The position numbers and the translations under genes are program-made. A stretch of DNA of 36,365 bases from Streptomyces sp. NTH33 (lineage in GTDB: Bacteria > Actinomycetota > Actinomycetes > Streptomycetales > Streptomycetaceae). Position 1 is the first letter of the stretch; every line of letters starts with the position of its first letter. The stretch is taken from the NCBI RefSeq assembly GCF_003236365.1, contig NZ_POTZ01000012.1:1-36365 (forward strand), written 5' to 3'. A model generated the notes under the pieces. It worked only from the letters and a program-made list of their open reading frames with translations, had not been told where the DNA came from and made no database searches. Below, piece after piece: positions 16,288 through 26,908 of this stretch.

Positions 16288-17742
16288 TCAGAACGGGTAG
16301 TCGGCGATGTCGGGGCGTACGGTGACCCACTGGGTCTCGGTGAAGGCCTCGACGTTGGCGGCGGCGCCGCCGAAACGGGAGCCGGTGCCGGAGGCCTTGA
16401 CCCCGCCGAAGGGGGCGTTGGGCTCGTCGCTGACGGTCTGCTCGTTGATGTGGACCTTGCCGGAGTCGATCCGGTCGGCGAGCTTCATCGCGGTGCCGAC
16501 GTCGCCGAGGATGCCGACGGACAGTCCGTACTCGCAGTCGTTGACGATCCGCGCGGCCTCCTCCAGCGTCGAGAAGCCGATCACGGGGGCGACGGGGCCG
16601 AAGATCTCCTCCCGCCAGGCCGGCATGTCGGTGGTCAGCCCGGTCAGTACGGTGGCGCGGTAGCCGGCCCCGACGATCTCGCCGCCCGCGGCCAGGGTGG
16701 CGCCCGCGGCGACGCTGTCGGTGACGATGCCGTGCACCCGCTCCAGCTGCTTGCGGTCGATGATCGGGCCGAGCGCCACGTCCTCGCGGGCGGGGTCGCC
16801 GACCGGCAGCGCCGCGGCCTTCGCGGCGAGCGCGGCGGTGTACTCCTCCAGCAGCGACTCGTGCACGATGTGCCGGCCGGTCGTCATGCAGATCTGGCCC
16901 TGGTGCAGATAGGAGCCGAACGCGCCCGCGGAGGCCGCCTTCCGCACGTCCGCACCGGGCAGCACGACCAGCGCGTTGTTCCCGCCGAGCTCCAGGTGGG
17001 CCCGCTTGAGCAGGCGGCCGGCCTGCTCGCCGATGGCCCGCCCGACCGGGGTGGAACCGGTGAAGGAGACCACCCGGACCTCGGGCGCCTCGACGACCGC
17101 CCGGCCGACCGAGCCGTCGCCCGGCAACAGGTGCAGGACGCCGGCCGGCAGTCCGGCCTCCTCCAGGACGCGCGCGATCACGACGCCACCGCTCACCGTG
17201 GTGCGCGGGTCCGGCTTGAGCAGCACGGCGTTGCCCAGGGCGAGCGCGGGCGCCACCGAGCGCAGGCCGAGGACGAGCGGGAAGTTGAAGGGCGCGATGA
17301 CACTCACGACGCCGGCCGGGCGGCGGCGGGACAGGGACCAGCGGGCGTCCTCGGAGGTGAGCACCTCGCCCTGCGGGTGCGTCGGCAGACCCGCGCACTC
17401 GAAGCACTCGCCCACGGCGAGCTGCACCTCGAAGGCGGCCTTGGCCCGTACGGAACCGGCCTCGCGCACCAGCCAGTCCTGGATCTCGGAGGCGTGCTCG
17501 GCCAGCAGTTCGCCCGCCCGGCGCAGCACGGCGGCCCGCTGCTGCGGGGAGGCCGCCGCCCAGGCGCGCTGGGCCTCGGCCGCCCGGGCGGAGGCACGGG
17601 CCACGTCCCCGGCGGTGGCCAGGCCCGCCGTCGCCAGCTGCTCGCCGGTGGCTGGCTCGACGACCGGCTGCTCGGCGGACGCGGCCCGCCAGCCGTCGCT
17701 GAAGAACTTCCTGCCCCAGACCTCGCTGTCCAGGAGTGCCAT
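16288..17742 (-). CDS. Aldehyde dehydrogenase, probably benzaldehyde dehydrogenase
   Basis: A 484-residue NAD(P)+-dependent aldehyde dehydrogenase. PFNFP (151-155), K176, E251 (LELGGNN) and nucleophile C285 (GQICMTTGRHIV) are all present. It is followed by EEIFGPVAPV and the C-terminal PFGGVKASG. The sequence resembles benzaldehyde/vanillin dehydrogenases. Placed 32 bp after a benzoylformate decarboxylase gene, it should oxidise the resulting benzaldehyde to benzoate. The start is ATG 17742 with a GAGAGGG site; this avoids reading back into the upstream gene. Substrate assignment rests on context. Confidence 0.9.
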   Translation of the reverse strand: MALLDSEVWGRKFFSDGWRAASAEQPVVEPATGEQLATAGLATAGDVARASARAAEAQRAWAAASPQQRAAVLRRAGELLAEHASEIQDWLVREAGSVRAKAAFEVQLAVGECFECAGLPTHPQGEVLTSEDARWSLSRRRPAGVVSVIAPFNFPLVLGLRSVAPALALGNAVLLKPDPRTTVSGGVVIARVLEEAGLPAGVLHLLPGDGSVGRAVVEAPEVRVVSFTGSTPVGRAIGEQAGRLLKRAHLELGGNNALVVLPGADVRKAASAGAFGSYLHQGQICMTTGRHIVHESLLEEYTAALAAKAAALPVGDPAREDVALGPIIDRKQLERVHGIVTDSVAAGATLAAGGEIVGAGYRATVLTGLTTDMPAWREEIFGPVAPVIGFSTLEEAARIVNDCEYGLSVGILGDVGTAMKLADRIDSGKVHINEQTVSDEPNAPFGGVKASGTGSRFGGAAANVEAFTETQWVTVRPDIADYPF

Positions 17743-17774
17743 CGGTTTCCCTCTCTTCTTCACAGGGGGGTCGG

Positions 17775-19355
17775 TCAGGACGGGGTGGTGAGCGCGGTGT
17801 CCACCTGGATGAGCCGCGGGTGGTCCGGGCGCTCGGCCAGGGCGGCACGCAGCTCCTCGACGCCGCCGACGTGCCGGGAGCGCACGCCGTAGCCCTCGGC
17901 GATGCGGGTGAAGTCCAGACCGGGGAGGTCCAGGCCGGGCGCGTCCGGCACGCCGAGCAGCCCGCTGAACCAGCGCAGCGCCCCGTATGTGCCGTTGCGC
18001 AGCAGTACGACGGTGAGCGGCACCCGGTGCTGGGCGGCCGTCCACAGGGCGGTGATCCCGTAGTTGGCCGAGCCGTCCCCGACGACGCCGACCACCGGGC
18101 GGTCGGGTTGCCCCAGGGCGACCCCGACCGCGCCGGGCAGCCCGAACCCGAGTCCGCCGGCCGCCGGGAAGTAGTACGAGCCGGGGCGGCGCAGGTCCAT
18201 CTGGCGCCACCAGGAGGAGTTCGTGGAGGTCGACTCGACCACGTACGCGGTGTCCTCGGGCATCTCGTCGCGCAGCGCGGCGAAGACCTGCTCGGGGTGC
18301 AGACGCGGGCCGTCGCCGGTGGGCGGCTCGGGCACCGGCCGGAAGGCGCCGGCGGGCGCCCCGGGGGCGTCCAGTACCTTGACGAGCAGGTCGATGACCG
18401 CCCCGGGGTCGGCGACCAGCGCCTCGCCCATCGGCGCCCGGGCCGCGGCGGAGGCGTCCTCGGTCACCTGGATCAGCCGGGTGCCCTCGGGCAGGTACCG
18501 GCCGGGCAGGTACTCGTGGTAGCGGAACACGGGCGCGCCCAGCACCAGCACGAGGTCGTGGCCCTCGAACGCCTCGCAGACGGGCGCGATCCCGGCGGGC
18601 AGCACCCCGCGGAACAGCGGGTGCCGGTTGGGGAAGGGCAACCGGAACTGCGACGGGGCCGCCCACACCGGGCCGCCCAGCCGCTCGGCCAGCCGGACCG
18701 CGTCGTCGAAGAGGCCGGCCGAGTCGATGTCGCCGCCGAGCACCAGCGCGGGCCGCCGGGCGGCGGCCACCTGCTCGGCCAGCCTGCGGCCCTGCTCGGC
18801 GTCGGGCACACCGGCGCGCCCGACCCGCCGGTCGAGGACCGCCAGGGCGTTGTCGCCGGCGTCGGCCGCCCAGTCGTCGTAGGGGACGGACAGGTAGGTC
18901 GGCCGGCGCTGCAGCTCGGCCTCGAAGACGGCCTGCGCCAGGGCGCGCGGCACGTCCTCGGCGCACGCCGGCTCCGCCGCCCAGCCGACCAGCGGCTTCA
19001 TCAGCGCCGGGGCGTCGACGTTGGACAGGTTGGCCTCCGGGCCGATGGCGGAGCGCACCTGCTGGCCGGCGACGACCACGAGCGGGGTGCGGGAGGCCAC
19101 GGCGTTCGTCAGCGCGCCCATCGCGTTCCCGGAGCCGGAGGCCGCGTGCAGGTTGACCAGGGCGGGCCGGCCGGTCGCCTGCGCGTAACCGTCGGCCATG
19201 CCCACCACGGCGCCCTCGTGCAGGCCCAGGACGTAGCGGAAGCCGTCGGGCAGGCCGGCGAGGAAGGGCAGCTCGTTGGAGCCCGGGTTGCCGAACACGG
19301 TGGTGAGTCCCTGGCGCTCCAGGAACTCGTGGCAGAGACGACGTACGGATGGCAC
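17775..19355 (-). CDS. mdlC: Benzoylformate decarboxylase (ThDP-dependent)
   Basis: A 526-residue thiamine diphosphate enzyme that decarboxylates benzoylformate to benzaldehyde. From the GTG at 19355 the catalytic residues fall at S26 (GNPGSNELP), E47 (LGLHEG) and H70 (LVNLHAASG), the same numbers as in the characterised Pseudomonas putida enzyme; the equivalent of its H281 is H280 (VFRYHEYLPG). The ThDP/Mg motif GDGSANYGITALW...N-GTYGALRWF is intact. The numbering and an AAAGGA ribosome site support the GTG over an ATG 13 codons upstream. It is the first gene of an operon with the dehydrogenase and transporter, divergent from a LysR gene. Several related ThDP decarboxylases exist, but all four residues match benzoylformate decarboxylase. 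Confidence 0.92.
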   Translation of the reverse strand: MPSVRRLCHEFLERQGLTTVFGNPGSNELPFLAGLPDGFRYVLGLHEGAVVGMADGYAQATGRPALVNLHAASGSGNAMGALTNAVASRTPLVVVAGQQVRSAIGPEANLSNVDAPALMKPLVGWAAEPACAEDVPRALAQAVFEAELQRRPTYLSVPYDDWAADAGDNALAVLDRRVGRAGVPDAEQGRRLAEQVAAARRPALVLGGDIDSAGLFDDAVRLAERLGGPVWAAPSQFRLPFPNRHPLFRGVLPAGIAPVCEAFEGHDLVLVLGAPVFRYHEYLPGRYLPEGTRLIQVTEDASAAARAPMGEALVADPGAVIDLLVKVLDAPGAPAGAFRPVPEPPTGDGPRLHPEQVFAALRDEMPEDTAYVVESTSTNSSWWRQMDLRRPGSYYFPAAGGLGFGLPGAVGVALGQPDRPVVGVVGDGSANYGITALWTAAQHRVPLTVVLLRNGTYGALRWFSGLLGVPDAPGLDLPGLDFTRIAEGYGVRSRHVGGVEELRAALAERPDHPRLIQVDTALTTPS

Positions 19356-19449
19356 AGACGTTCCTTTCCGAGTGACGCACGACACGCTAGGCAAGCCCCG
19401 ACATGAGCACCAATAAATCTTTTACCGTCGCGACATAGACTGTTTCGAT
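19356..19449. promoter_or_regulatory. Divergent LysR/mdlC control region
   Basis: These 94 bp separate the two divergent starts. They hold an AT-rich tract (AATAAATCTTTTAC, 19412-19425) and a GTCGCGAC palindrome (19427-19434). By LysR precedent the regulator binds here; I cannot fix an unambiguous T-N11-A box. Confidence 0.5.
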
Positions 19450-20385
19450 ATGAGGAACTTCGACCTCAACCTCGCCCGCGTCTTCGTACTGCTGTACGAG
19501 ACCGGCAGTGTCACGGCCACCGCCGAGGCGCTCCACGTCACCCAGCCCACCGTCAGCTACAGTCTGGGCAAGCTCCGCCGGCACTTCGGGGACGAGCTGT
19601 TCCGGCGCACCGGACGCGGACTGACGCCGACCGCCGGTGCCCGCCGGCTGTACGAGCCGCTGCAGCGCGCCCTGGCGGACATCGACGGCACCGTCCGGCA
19701 GGCCGACGTCTTCGACCCCGAGACCATGCCGGGCCGCTTCACGGTGGCCCTGTCCGACCTGGGCGAGGCGACCCTGCTGCCGCGCCTGCTGGCCGCGGCC
19801 CGCAAACACGCGCCCCGGGCGTCCTTCACCGTCCGGCCGCTCGACGTCGACGAGGCCGAGGACCAGCTGCACCGCGGCGACCTCGACGCGTTCGTGGCCA
19901 CCCCGGTGCTGACCTCCCACCGGACCGTGCGGATCCCGCTCTTCAACGAGCGCTACGTCGGCATGGTCGCCGCCGACCACCCGCGGGTGCGGGGCGAGAC
20001 GGTCACCCTGCCGGAACTCGCGGCCGAGCACCACGCCACGGTCTTCGGTCCCAGCGGACACGTGGTGCCGCGGGCGGCGCTCGCCGCCCACGGGCTCCTG
20101 GACCGGGTGGTGGTGGAGGCCACCCGCTTCTCGATGCTGCCCTACCTGCTGGAGCAGACCGACCTGATCGCCATCGTCCCCGAGTACGTCGGCGAGGTCT
20201 TCACCTCCTTCCGCCCCCTGCGCCTGGCCCGGCTCCCGTTCGAGACCGAACCGATCGAGGTGGCCCTGTACGCCCGGCACGAGTCCTCCCGCAGCCCCTC
20301 CCAGCGGTGGCTGGTGGAGTTCATGTCCAAGGTGCTGGGAGAGCGGGTGAGCCCGGCGCAGCTGCCGCCGTACGCCGCCCGGTAG
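19450..20385 (+). CDS. LysR-family regulator of the benzoylformate operon
   Basis: A 311-residue LTTR. The N-terminal winged HTH is clear (LNLARVFVLLYETGSVTATAEALHVTQPTVSYSLGKLRRHFGDELFRRT) and is followed by a periplasmic-binding-like effector domain. The architecture and the opening LNLARVF resemble NodD/LinR/PcpR-type LTTRs. It is divergent from mdlC with 94 bp between starts, the usual LTTR arrangement, so activation of the operon by benzoylformate or a related aromatic acid is inferred. No ribosome site is visible before the ATG, so the transcript may be leaderless. A short GGCCGC/GCGGCC hairpin follows the stop (20387-20402). Confidence 0.9.
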   Translation: MRNFDLNLARVFVLLYETGSVTATAEALHVTQPTVSYSLGKLRRHFGDELFRRTGRGLTPTAGARRLYEPLQRALADIDGTVRQADVFDPETMPGRFTVALSDLGEATLLPRLLAAARKHAPRASFTVRPLDVDEAEDQLHRGDLDAFVATPVLTSHRTVRIPLFNERYVGMVAADHPRVRGETVTLPELAAEHHATVFGPSGHVVPRAALAAHGLLDRVVVEATRFSMLPYLLEQTDLIAIVPEYVGEVFTSFRPLRLARLPFETEPIEVALYARHESSRSPSQRWLVEFMSKVLGERVSPAQLPPYAAR

Positions 20386-20386
20386 G

Positions 20387-20402
20387 CCGCACCGGCGGCC
20401 GT
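20387..20402 (+). terminator. Short hairpin after the LysR gene
   Basis: GGCCGC-ACCG-GCGGCC just after the stop codon forms a 6-bp stem with a tetraloop. There is no U-run; it is a weak terminator candidate. Confidence 0.45.
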
Positions 20403-20574
20403 GACCGCGAACGGTGTAGGCCGATCGGGTGCAATGGGCCGGGCGTTACTCCGTCAGGGCGACGACGGCCGGGAGTTCGGCGGCGCGAGGCGGAAGGATG
20501 CTCCTGGGCCCTGCGGGACGCCGCGTGGACCTATCACGTACCCATCTCTTGAGAGAAAGCGTGTTACGGGCCGC

Positions 20575-22254
20575 ATGACAGACGTCCATCACCCCACGCG
20601 GGAAACCGCCGCCCCCCGTCGTCCCCTGCGGCCCGGCGCCGTGGTGGTGAAGTGGGTGACGACGACCGATCACAAGACGATCGGTTCGCTCTACCTGGTC
20701 ACCACGTTCCTGTTCTTCCTGTTCGGCGGCATCCTGGCGATGGTGATCCGCGCGGAGCTGGCCCGCCCGGGTCTGCAGATCGTGTCGACGGAGCAGTACA
20801 ACCAGGCGTTCACGATGCACGGCACGATCATGCTGCTGATGTTCGCGACGCCGCTGTTCGCCGGCTTCACGAACTGGATCATGCCGCTCCAGATCGGCGC
20901 CCCGGACGTCGCCTTCCCCCGGCTGAACATGCTCGCCTACTGGCTGTACCTGTTCGGCTCGCTCATCGCGGTCGCCGGCTTCCTCACCCCCCAGGGCGCC
21001 GCGGACTTCGGCTGGTTCGCCTACTCCCCGCTGAACGACGCGATCCACACGCCCTACCTCGGCGGCGACCTGTGGATCATGGGTCTGGCCATGTCCGGCT
21101 TCGGCACCATCCTCGGCGCGGTCAACTTCATCACCACGGTCATCTGCATGCGCGCGCCGGGCATGACCATGTTCCGCATGCCGATCTTCACCTGGAACGT
21201 GCTGCTCACCAGCGTGCTGGTGCTCCTGGCCTTCCCCGTGCTGGCGGGGGCGCTGCTGGCGCTGGAGGCGGACCGCAAGTTCGGCGCCCACGTCTTCGAC
21301 GCGCCCAACGGCGGTTCGCTGCTGTGGCAGCACCTGTTCTGGTTCTTCGGGCACCCCGAGGTGTACATCATCGCGCTGCCGTTCTTCGGCATCGTCACCG
21401 AGGTCATCCCGGTCTTCTCCCGCAAGCCGATCTTCGGCTACGTCGGCCTGATCGGCGCGACCATCGCGATCGCGGGTCTGTCGGTGACGGTGTGGGCGCA
21501 CCACATGTTCGCGACCGGCGGGGTGCTGCTGCCGTTCTTCTCGTTCATGTCGTTCCTCATCGCGATTCCGACCGGGGTGAAGTTCTTCAACTGGACCGGC
21601 ACCATGTGGAAGGGCTCGCTGTCCTTCGAGACGCCGATGCTGTGGTCGGTCGGCTTCCTGGTCACCTTCCTCTTCGGCGGCCTGACCGGTGTCATCCTCG
21701 CCTCGCCGCCGCTGGACTGGCACGTCACCGACGGCTACTTCGTGGTCGCGCACTTCCATTACGTCGTCTTCGGCACGGTCGTCTTCGCGATGTTCGCCGG
21801 ATTCTACTTCTGGTGGCCGAAATTCACCGGAAAGCTGCTCGACGAACGCATCGGAAAGATCCACTTCTGGACGCTGTTCGTCGGCTTCCACACCACGTTC
21901 CTGGTGCAGCACTGGCTGGGCGCGGAGGGCATGCCGCGCCGGTACGCCGACTATCTCGCGGCCGACGGCTTCACGACGCTCAACGAGGTCTCCACCATCG
22001 GCGCGTTCCTGCTCGGTCTGTCGACGCTGCCGTTCGTCTACAACGTGTGGAAGACGGCCAAGTACGGCAAGAAGGTCGGCGTGGACGACCCCTGGGGCTA
22101 CGGCCGCTCCCTGGAGTGGGCGACCTCTTGCCCGCCGCCCCGGCACAACTACGTCACCCTGCCCCTGATCCGCAGCGAGTCCCCGGCCTTCGACCTGCAC
22201 CACCCCGAGGTCTCGGTCACGGACAAGCGGGAGAACCTGGGCCTGCCGGGATGA
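20575..22254 (+). CDS. ctaD: Cytochrome c oxidase subunit I (aa3-type), solitary copy
   Basis: A 559-residue haem-copper oxidase core subunit with 12 predicted membrane helices. All metal ligands are seen: H82 (low-spin haem), H260 with Y264 (GHPEVY, CuB and cross-linked Tyr), H309-H310 (CuB), and H393 and H395 (HFH, haem a3 and haem a). The start is ATG 20575 ([10 protein letters not shown]...TDHKTIG); the ribosome site is weak. The surroundings lack ctaC, ctaE, ctaF or assembly genes, so this is probably a second, accessory subunit I that borrows partners from the main oxidase cluster. Its TGA overlaps the ATG of the next gene. The catalytic residues appear intact, so it is not obviously decayed. 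Confidence 0.92.
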   Translation: MTDVHHPTRETAAPRRPLRPGAVVVKWVTTTDHKTIGSLYLVTTFLFFLFGGILAMVIRAELARPGLQIVSTEQYNQAFTMHGTIMLLMFATPLFAGFTNWIMPLQIGAPDVAFPRLNMLAYWLYLFGSLIAVAGFLTPQGAADFGWFAYSPLNDAIHTPYLGGDLWIMGLAMSGFGTILGAVNFITTVICMRAPGMTMFRMPIFTWNVLLTSVLVLLAFPVLAGALLALEADRKFGAHVFDAPNGGSLLWQHLFWFFGHPEVYIIALPFFGIVTEVIPVFSRKPIFGYVGLIGATIAIAGLSVTVWAHHMFATGGVLLPFFSFMSFLIAIPTGVKFFNWTGTMWKGSLSFETPMLWSVGFLVTFLFGGLTGVILASPPLDWHVTDGYFVVAHFHYVVFGTVVFAMFAGFYFWWPKFTGKLLDERIGKIHFWTLFVGFHTTFLVQHWLGAEGMPRRYADYLAADGFTTLNEVSTIGAFLLGLSTLPFVYNVWKTAKYGKKVGVDDPWGYGRSLEWATSCPPPRHNYVTLPLIRSESPAFDLHHPEVSVTDKRENLGLPG

Positions 22255-22619
22255 CGGGCACGGCCGACCACCCGGACGGGAAGCCGGTCACGTCCGCCGA
22301 GGTGGTCAACCAGGTGGAGGGCTATCTGCTGTGGCAGGCCCGCGTCGCCGAGGCCGAGCGGCGGGCCCGTGCCTTCACCGAGCCGATGCAGTGGCTGACC
22401 ACCGCGCAGCGCGAGGAGATCGAGGAGCACTACGTCCGGGACTGCCTGCTGCGGGCCCGGGCGGACCTGCAGCGGGTCGCCGACCGGTGCCGCGCGCTGC
22501 GCGGCGAGTACGAGGAACGCTACCGCCGGCTGCGGGCACGGTGCCTGGCGTCCGTCCTGACCGCCCTGGCCGTCCTGGCCGCGGCGGGAGTCCTGGCCCT
22601 GGCCGTCGCCCGGCCCTGA
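22251..22619 (+). CDS. Coiled-coil, single-TM protein coupled to ctaD
   Basis: A 122-residue protein whose ATG overlaps the ctaD stop (ATGA, 22251-22254), so translation is coupled. The first 95 residues are strongly charged and helical ([37 protein letters not shown]), and the C-terminus is a single membrane helix (about 98-120). I recognise no catalytic motif. Co-translation with oxidase subunit I suggests a small accessory or assembly subunit, but this is inference; it does not resemble ctaF or known haem-copper assembly factors. Confidence 0.8.
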   Translation: MTGTADHPDGKPVTSAEVVNQVEGYLLWQARVAEAERRARAFTEPMQWLTTAQREEIEEHYVRDCLLRARADLQRVADRCRALRGEYEERYRRLRARCLASVLTALAVLAAAGVLALAVARP

Positions 22620-22637
22620 GCGGGTCTTCCGGCGGGG

Positions 22638-22832
22638 TCAGCGCGGCGGCTGGTCCTGGTCAGGGCCCTGCTCGCCGAGCTGCTCCCTCAGCTTCTCCTG
22701 AGCGGTGTCGACCTGGCTCCTGTACTTGTCCTGGGTCCGCTCGTCGACGTAGTCACCGCCCTTGTCGATGCCCCTGTCGACCTGCTCCTCGTGACCCTTC
22801 ATCAGTCCCTTGAGCTTGTCCAGCATGCCCAT
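22638..22832 (-). CDS. MT0933-type antitoxin-like small protein
   Basis: A 64-residue hydrophilic helical protein, MGMLDKLKGLMKGHEEQVDRG..., ending in a Gln/Pro tail. The pattern (LDKxKGLxKGHEEQVDxGIDKGGDxVDExTxxKYxxQVDxAQ) matches the actinobacterial MT0933/Rv0909 antitoxin family. No toxin gene is adjacent, and in streptomycetes these proteins usually stand alone, so a toxin-antitoxin role should not be assumed. ATG 22832 has AAAGGAG 6 nt upstream. It is convergent with the ctaD operon. Confidence 0.8.
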   Translation of the reverse strand: MGMLDKLKGLMKGHEEQVDRGIDKGGDYVDERTQDKYRSQVDTAQEKLREQLGEQGPDQDQPPR

Positions 22833-22940
22833 CACGCACTCCTTTGCACCATCGTTCCCTCCCAGAATGACCGGCCGCTGTGCCGCCTGCATCCGCAGCG
22901 GCCCGGGGAAAGGGCCCGGAGGAACGGGTGAGGGGGAAGG

Positions 22941-23369
22941 TCAGCGGGCACACAGGTCCTCGGCGGGCGGAACGCCGTCGAGCAGCCGGCGACCGTCCCG
23001 CTCGGTGACGTGCCAGGCCGTGCACAGGGAGTCGTCCCGCGCGGAGCGCAGCAGGACGAAGTCGTGGCCGCCCCGGTGCCCCACCCGTGCCCGCAACGGG
23101 GGCGGGTGCTCTCCCAGCCGGCCGAGGAAGCCGGCGGCGTAGCCGTCGGAGACGGTGTCCTCGTCGAACAGCGTCTGGAGGGCGTCCGCGTCCCTGCCGG
23201 CCGCCGCCTTCTCGACCCTGCCGGCCAGAGCGGTCAGGCTCGGCGCGCCGGGCGGGTCCTCGGTCGCGATGGAGTAGCACACCACACCCAGCCAGGCACC
23301 CAGACCGGTGAGCAGCGCGACCAGCGCGAGACGTGACTTGTTCGAACGCTGTGGGCGCCCCTCCGGCAC
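22941..23369 (-). CDS. Membrane-anchored protein of unknown function
   Basis: A 142-residue protein. A basic N-terminus (RPQRSNKSR) is followed by one membrane segment (about 14-33) and an extracytoplasmic domain of about 105 residues with two Cys (DSLCTAWHV and EDLCAR) that could form a disulfide. GTG 23369 has GGGGAGG 7 nt upstream. The fold around ADALQTLFDEDTVSDGYAAGFLGRL may be NTF2-like, but this is a guess. It lies between the MHS transporter and the MT0933-type gene on the same strand. Confidence 0.75.
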   Translation of the reverse strand: MPEGRPQRSNKSRLALVALLTGLGAWLGVVCYSIATEDPPGAPSLTALAGRVEKAAAGRDADALQTLFDEDTVSDGYAAGFLGRLGEHPPPLRARVGHRGGHDFVLLRSARDDSLCTAWHVTERDGRRLLDGVPPAEDLCAR

Positions 23370-23467
23370 TGGTCTTCCTCCCCGACGTGCCCGTGTACGT
23401 GTTCCCAGTCTCCCACGCGCGACGGCGAGGACGGACACAGGCCGCCCCTGCCGTCGGCGGTGACGGG

Positions 23468-25000
23468 TCACGACCGGCTGCGGGCGTGGTCGTACAGCGC
23501 CTGGGACGTGGCGACCAGTTCCCTGCGCTCCTCCACGGAACCCACCATCGGCCGGGAGCCGTCGAGCGGCACCTGGGCGCTCTCGGGCAGGAACTTCACG
23601 GTCACCAGCCCGATGACACCGGCCGCCATCAGGTAGAACGCCGGCATCATGTCGTTGCCGGTGGCGTGCACCAGCGCGGCGGTGGCCAGCGGAGTGGTGC
23701 CGCCGAACGCGGCGACCGCGACGTTGAAGCCGATGCCCATGGCCGCGTAACGGACCGCGGTCGGGAAGAGTGCGGGCAGGGTGGCGGCGCTCGGCGCGGC
23801 GAAGCAGGCCAGCAGGGTGGACAGGATCAGCACCCCGAGGACCGGCGGCCAGGTTCCGTGCACCTTGATCAGCAGGAAGGACGGAACGGCCAGGACGATC
23901 ATCGCGGCCGCCGCGACGCCGTAGACCGGACGCCGGCCGACGCGGTCGCTGAGCCGGCCGATGAAGGTGATCAGCAGCACGATCCACACCATGCCCACCA
24001 ATACCAGAACATCGGCGGAGCCGCTGGGGCGGTGCAGGACCTCCGTCTGGTAGGTCGGCAGGTAGCCGGTGACCATGTAGTTGGTGACGTTGTAGAGCAG
24101 CACCAGGCCCATGCAGATGAGCAGGGCGCCCCAGTGGTTCCTGATGATGGTCCTGAACTCGCTGCCCGCCGACTTCTGGGCGAGGCTCTTCTCGTGCTCG
24201 TCCAGCTGCTGCTGGAAGGCGGGCGTCTCCTCCAGCTTGAGCCGCATGTACAGGCCGATCACGCCGAGCGGGGCGGCGATCAGGAACGGGAGCCGCCAGC
24301 CCCAGGCGATCATCTCGGCGTCGGTGAGGAGGAAGTGCAGCACGGTGACCAGGGCGGAGCCCAGGGCGTAACCGACGAAGGTGCCGAAGTCGAGCCAGCT
24401 GGAGAGGAAGCCGCGGCGGCGGTCGGGGGAGTACTCGGCGACGAACGTGGTGGCGCCTCCGTACTCGCCGCCGGTGGAGAAGCCCTGGACCATGCGGGCG
24501 ACCAGCAGCAGGATCGGTGCGGCGATGCCGATCGTGGCGTAGCTGGGGATCAGGCCGATGGCGAACGTGCCGACCGCCATCATGAGCACGGTGGTGGCGA
24601 GCACCTTCTGCCGGCCCAGCCGGTCGCCCAGCGCGCCGAACACCAGGCCGCCGAGCGGGCGCACGACGAAGGCCGCGGCGAAGGTCGCGAAGGAGGAGAT
24701 CACCTGAGCGCCGGGGGAGGCGCCGGGGAAGAAGACCTTTCCGATGGTGGCGGCCAGGTAGCTGTAGACGCCGAAGTCGAACCACTCCATGCAGTTGCCG
24801 AGGGCGGAGGCGCCGACCGCCCGCCTGAGCAGCGGAGGCTCGACGACATGGACGTCCTCCTTGCGCAGGGCGCGCTTGCGCCGCCGCACCCGGCGGGCCA
24901 TTTCCTCGCGGGCCTGCCGCGGCAGGTTCGTCACGGGCTCCCGCGGCTCTTTCGCGCCGGCGGAGCCGGCCGGGCCGTCGGGTGTCACATCCACCACCAC
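23468..25000 (-). CDS. Metabolite:H+ symporter (MHS family MFS)
   Basis: A 510-residue MFS transporter. GNCMEWFDFGVYSYLA in TM1, FGALGDRLGRQKVL in loop 2-3 and VQGFSTGGEYGGATTFVAEY in TM4 are diagnostic of the MHS family (ProP, KgtP, CitA, ShiA). Transport of a zwitterion or carboxylate with protons is expected; ProP-like osmolyte uptake is one option. About 55 cytoplasmic residues precede TM1, longer than usual, with an RRVRRRKRALR stretch. The start region has consecutive GTG codons from 25000 after an AAGGTG site; the exact one is uncertain by a few codons. It is divergent from pgm. Confidence 0.88.
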   Translation of the reverse strand: MVVDVTPDGPAGSAGAKEPREPVTNLPRQAREEMARRVRRRKRALRKEDVHVVEPPLLRRAVGASALGNCMEWFDFGVYSYLAATIGKVFFPGASPGAQVISSFATFAAAFVVRPLGGLVFGALGDRLGRQKVLATTVLMMAVGTFAIGLIPSYATIGIAAPILLLVARMVQGFSTGGEYGGATTFVAEYSPDRRRGFLSSWLDFGTFVGYALGSALVTVLHFLLTDAEMIAWGWRLPFLIAAPLGVIGLYMRLKLEETPAFQQQLDEHEKSLAQKSAGSEFRTIIRNHWGALLICMGLVLLYNVTNYMVTGYLPTYQTEVLHRPSGSADVLVLVGMVWIVLLITFIGRLSDRVGRRPVYGVAAAAMIVLAVPSFLLIKVHGTWPPVLGVLILSTLLACFAAPSAATLPALFPTAVRYAAMGIGFNVAVAAFGGTTPLATAALVHATGNDMMPAFYLMAAGVIGLVTVKFLPESAQVPLDGSRPMVGSVEERRELVATSQALYDHARSRS

Positions 25001-25039
25001 GTCACCTTGCTTGTTCGTCCGTATTCACGATGTATGGGA

Positions 25040-25067
25040 ATTCCGGTAAGGGGGCCGGATTCCGGTA
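25040..25067. repeat. Two direct ATTCCGGTA repeats, 19-bp period
   Basis: ATTCCGGTA at 25040-25048 and 25059-25067 lie in the 247-bp divergent region between the MHS transporter and pgm. They are possible binding sites for the transporter promoter; no regulator is known. Confidence 0.4.
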
Positions 25068-25247
25068 GGCGACGAACCGGCTGCCCTGAACGGCGCTCTT
25101 CACACCTGCAACGCCGCACTCCGCGCCCCCGGGTGTCCCGGCGGCGTTCCGGGAAGGGGCAAGAGCGACTCGCCTCCCCGGCAGGGGGGAAGATGAGATC
25201 GCGAGCGGACAGCGGACCCAGGAGCGACCCGGAGGAGCGTGGGTGTC

Positions 25248-26888
<1,641 letters not shown>

Positions 26889-26908
26889 TCCGCCCGGCCG
26901 CCGCGGCC

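Noticed and set aside
14590..17892. An 1100-codon plus-strand open frame
   Set aside because: It lies antisense to the transporter and aldehyde dehydrogenase genes and has an Arg/Gly/Asp-rich composition typical of shadow frames in GC-rich DNA; no domain is recognisable.
22638..22832. A toxin-antitoxin module
   Set aside because: Only the MT0933-type small protein is present; no toxin gene is adjacent on either side.
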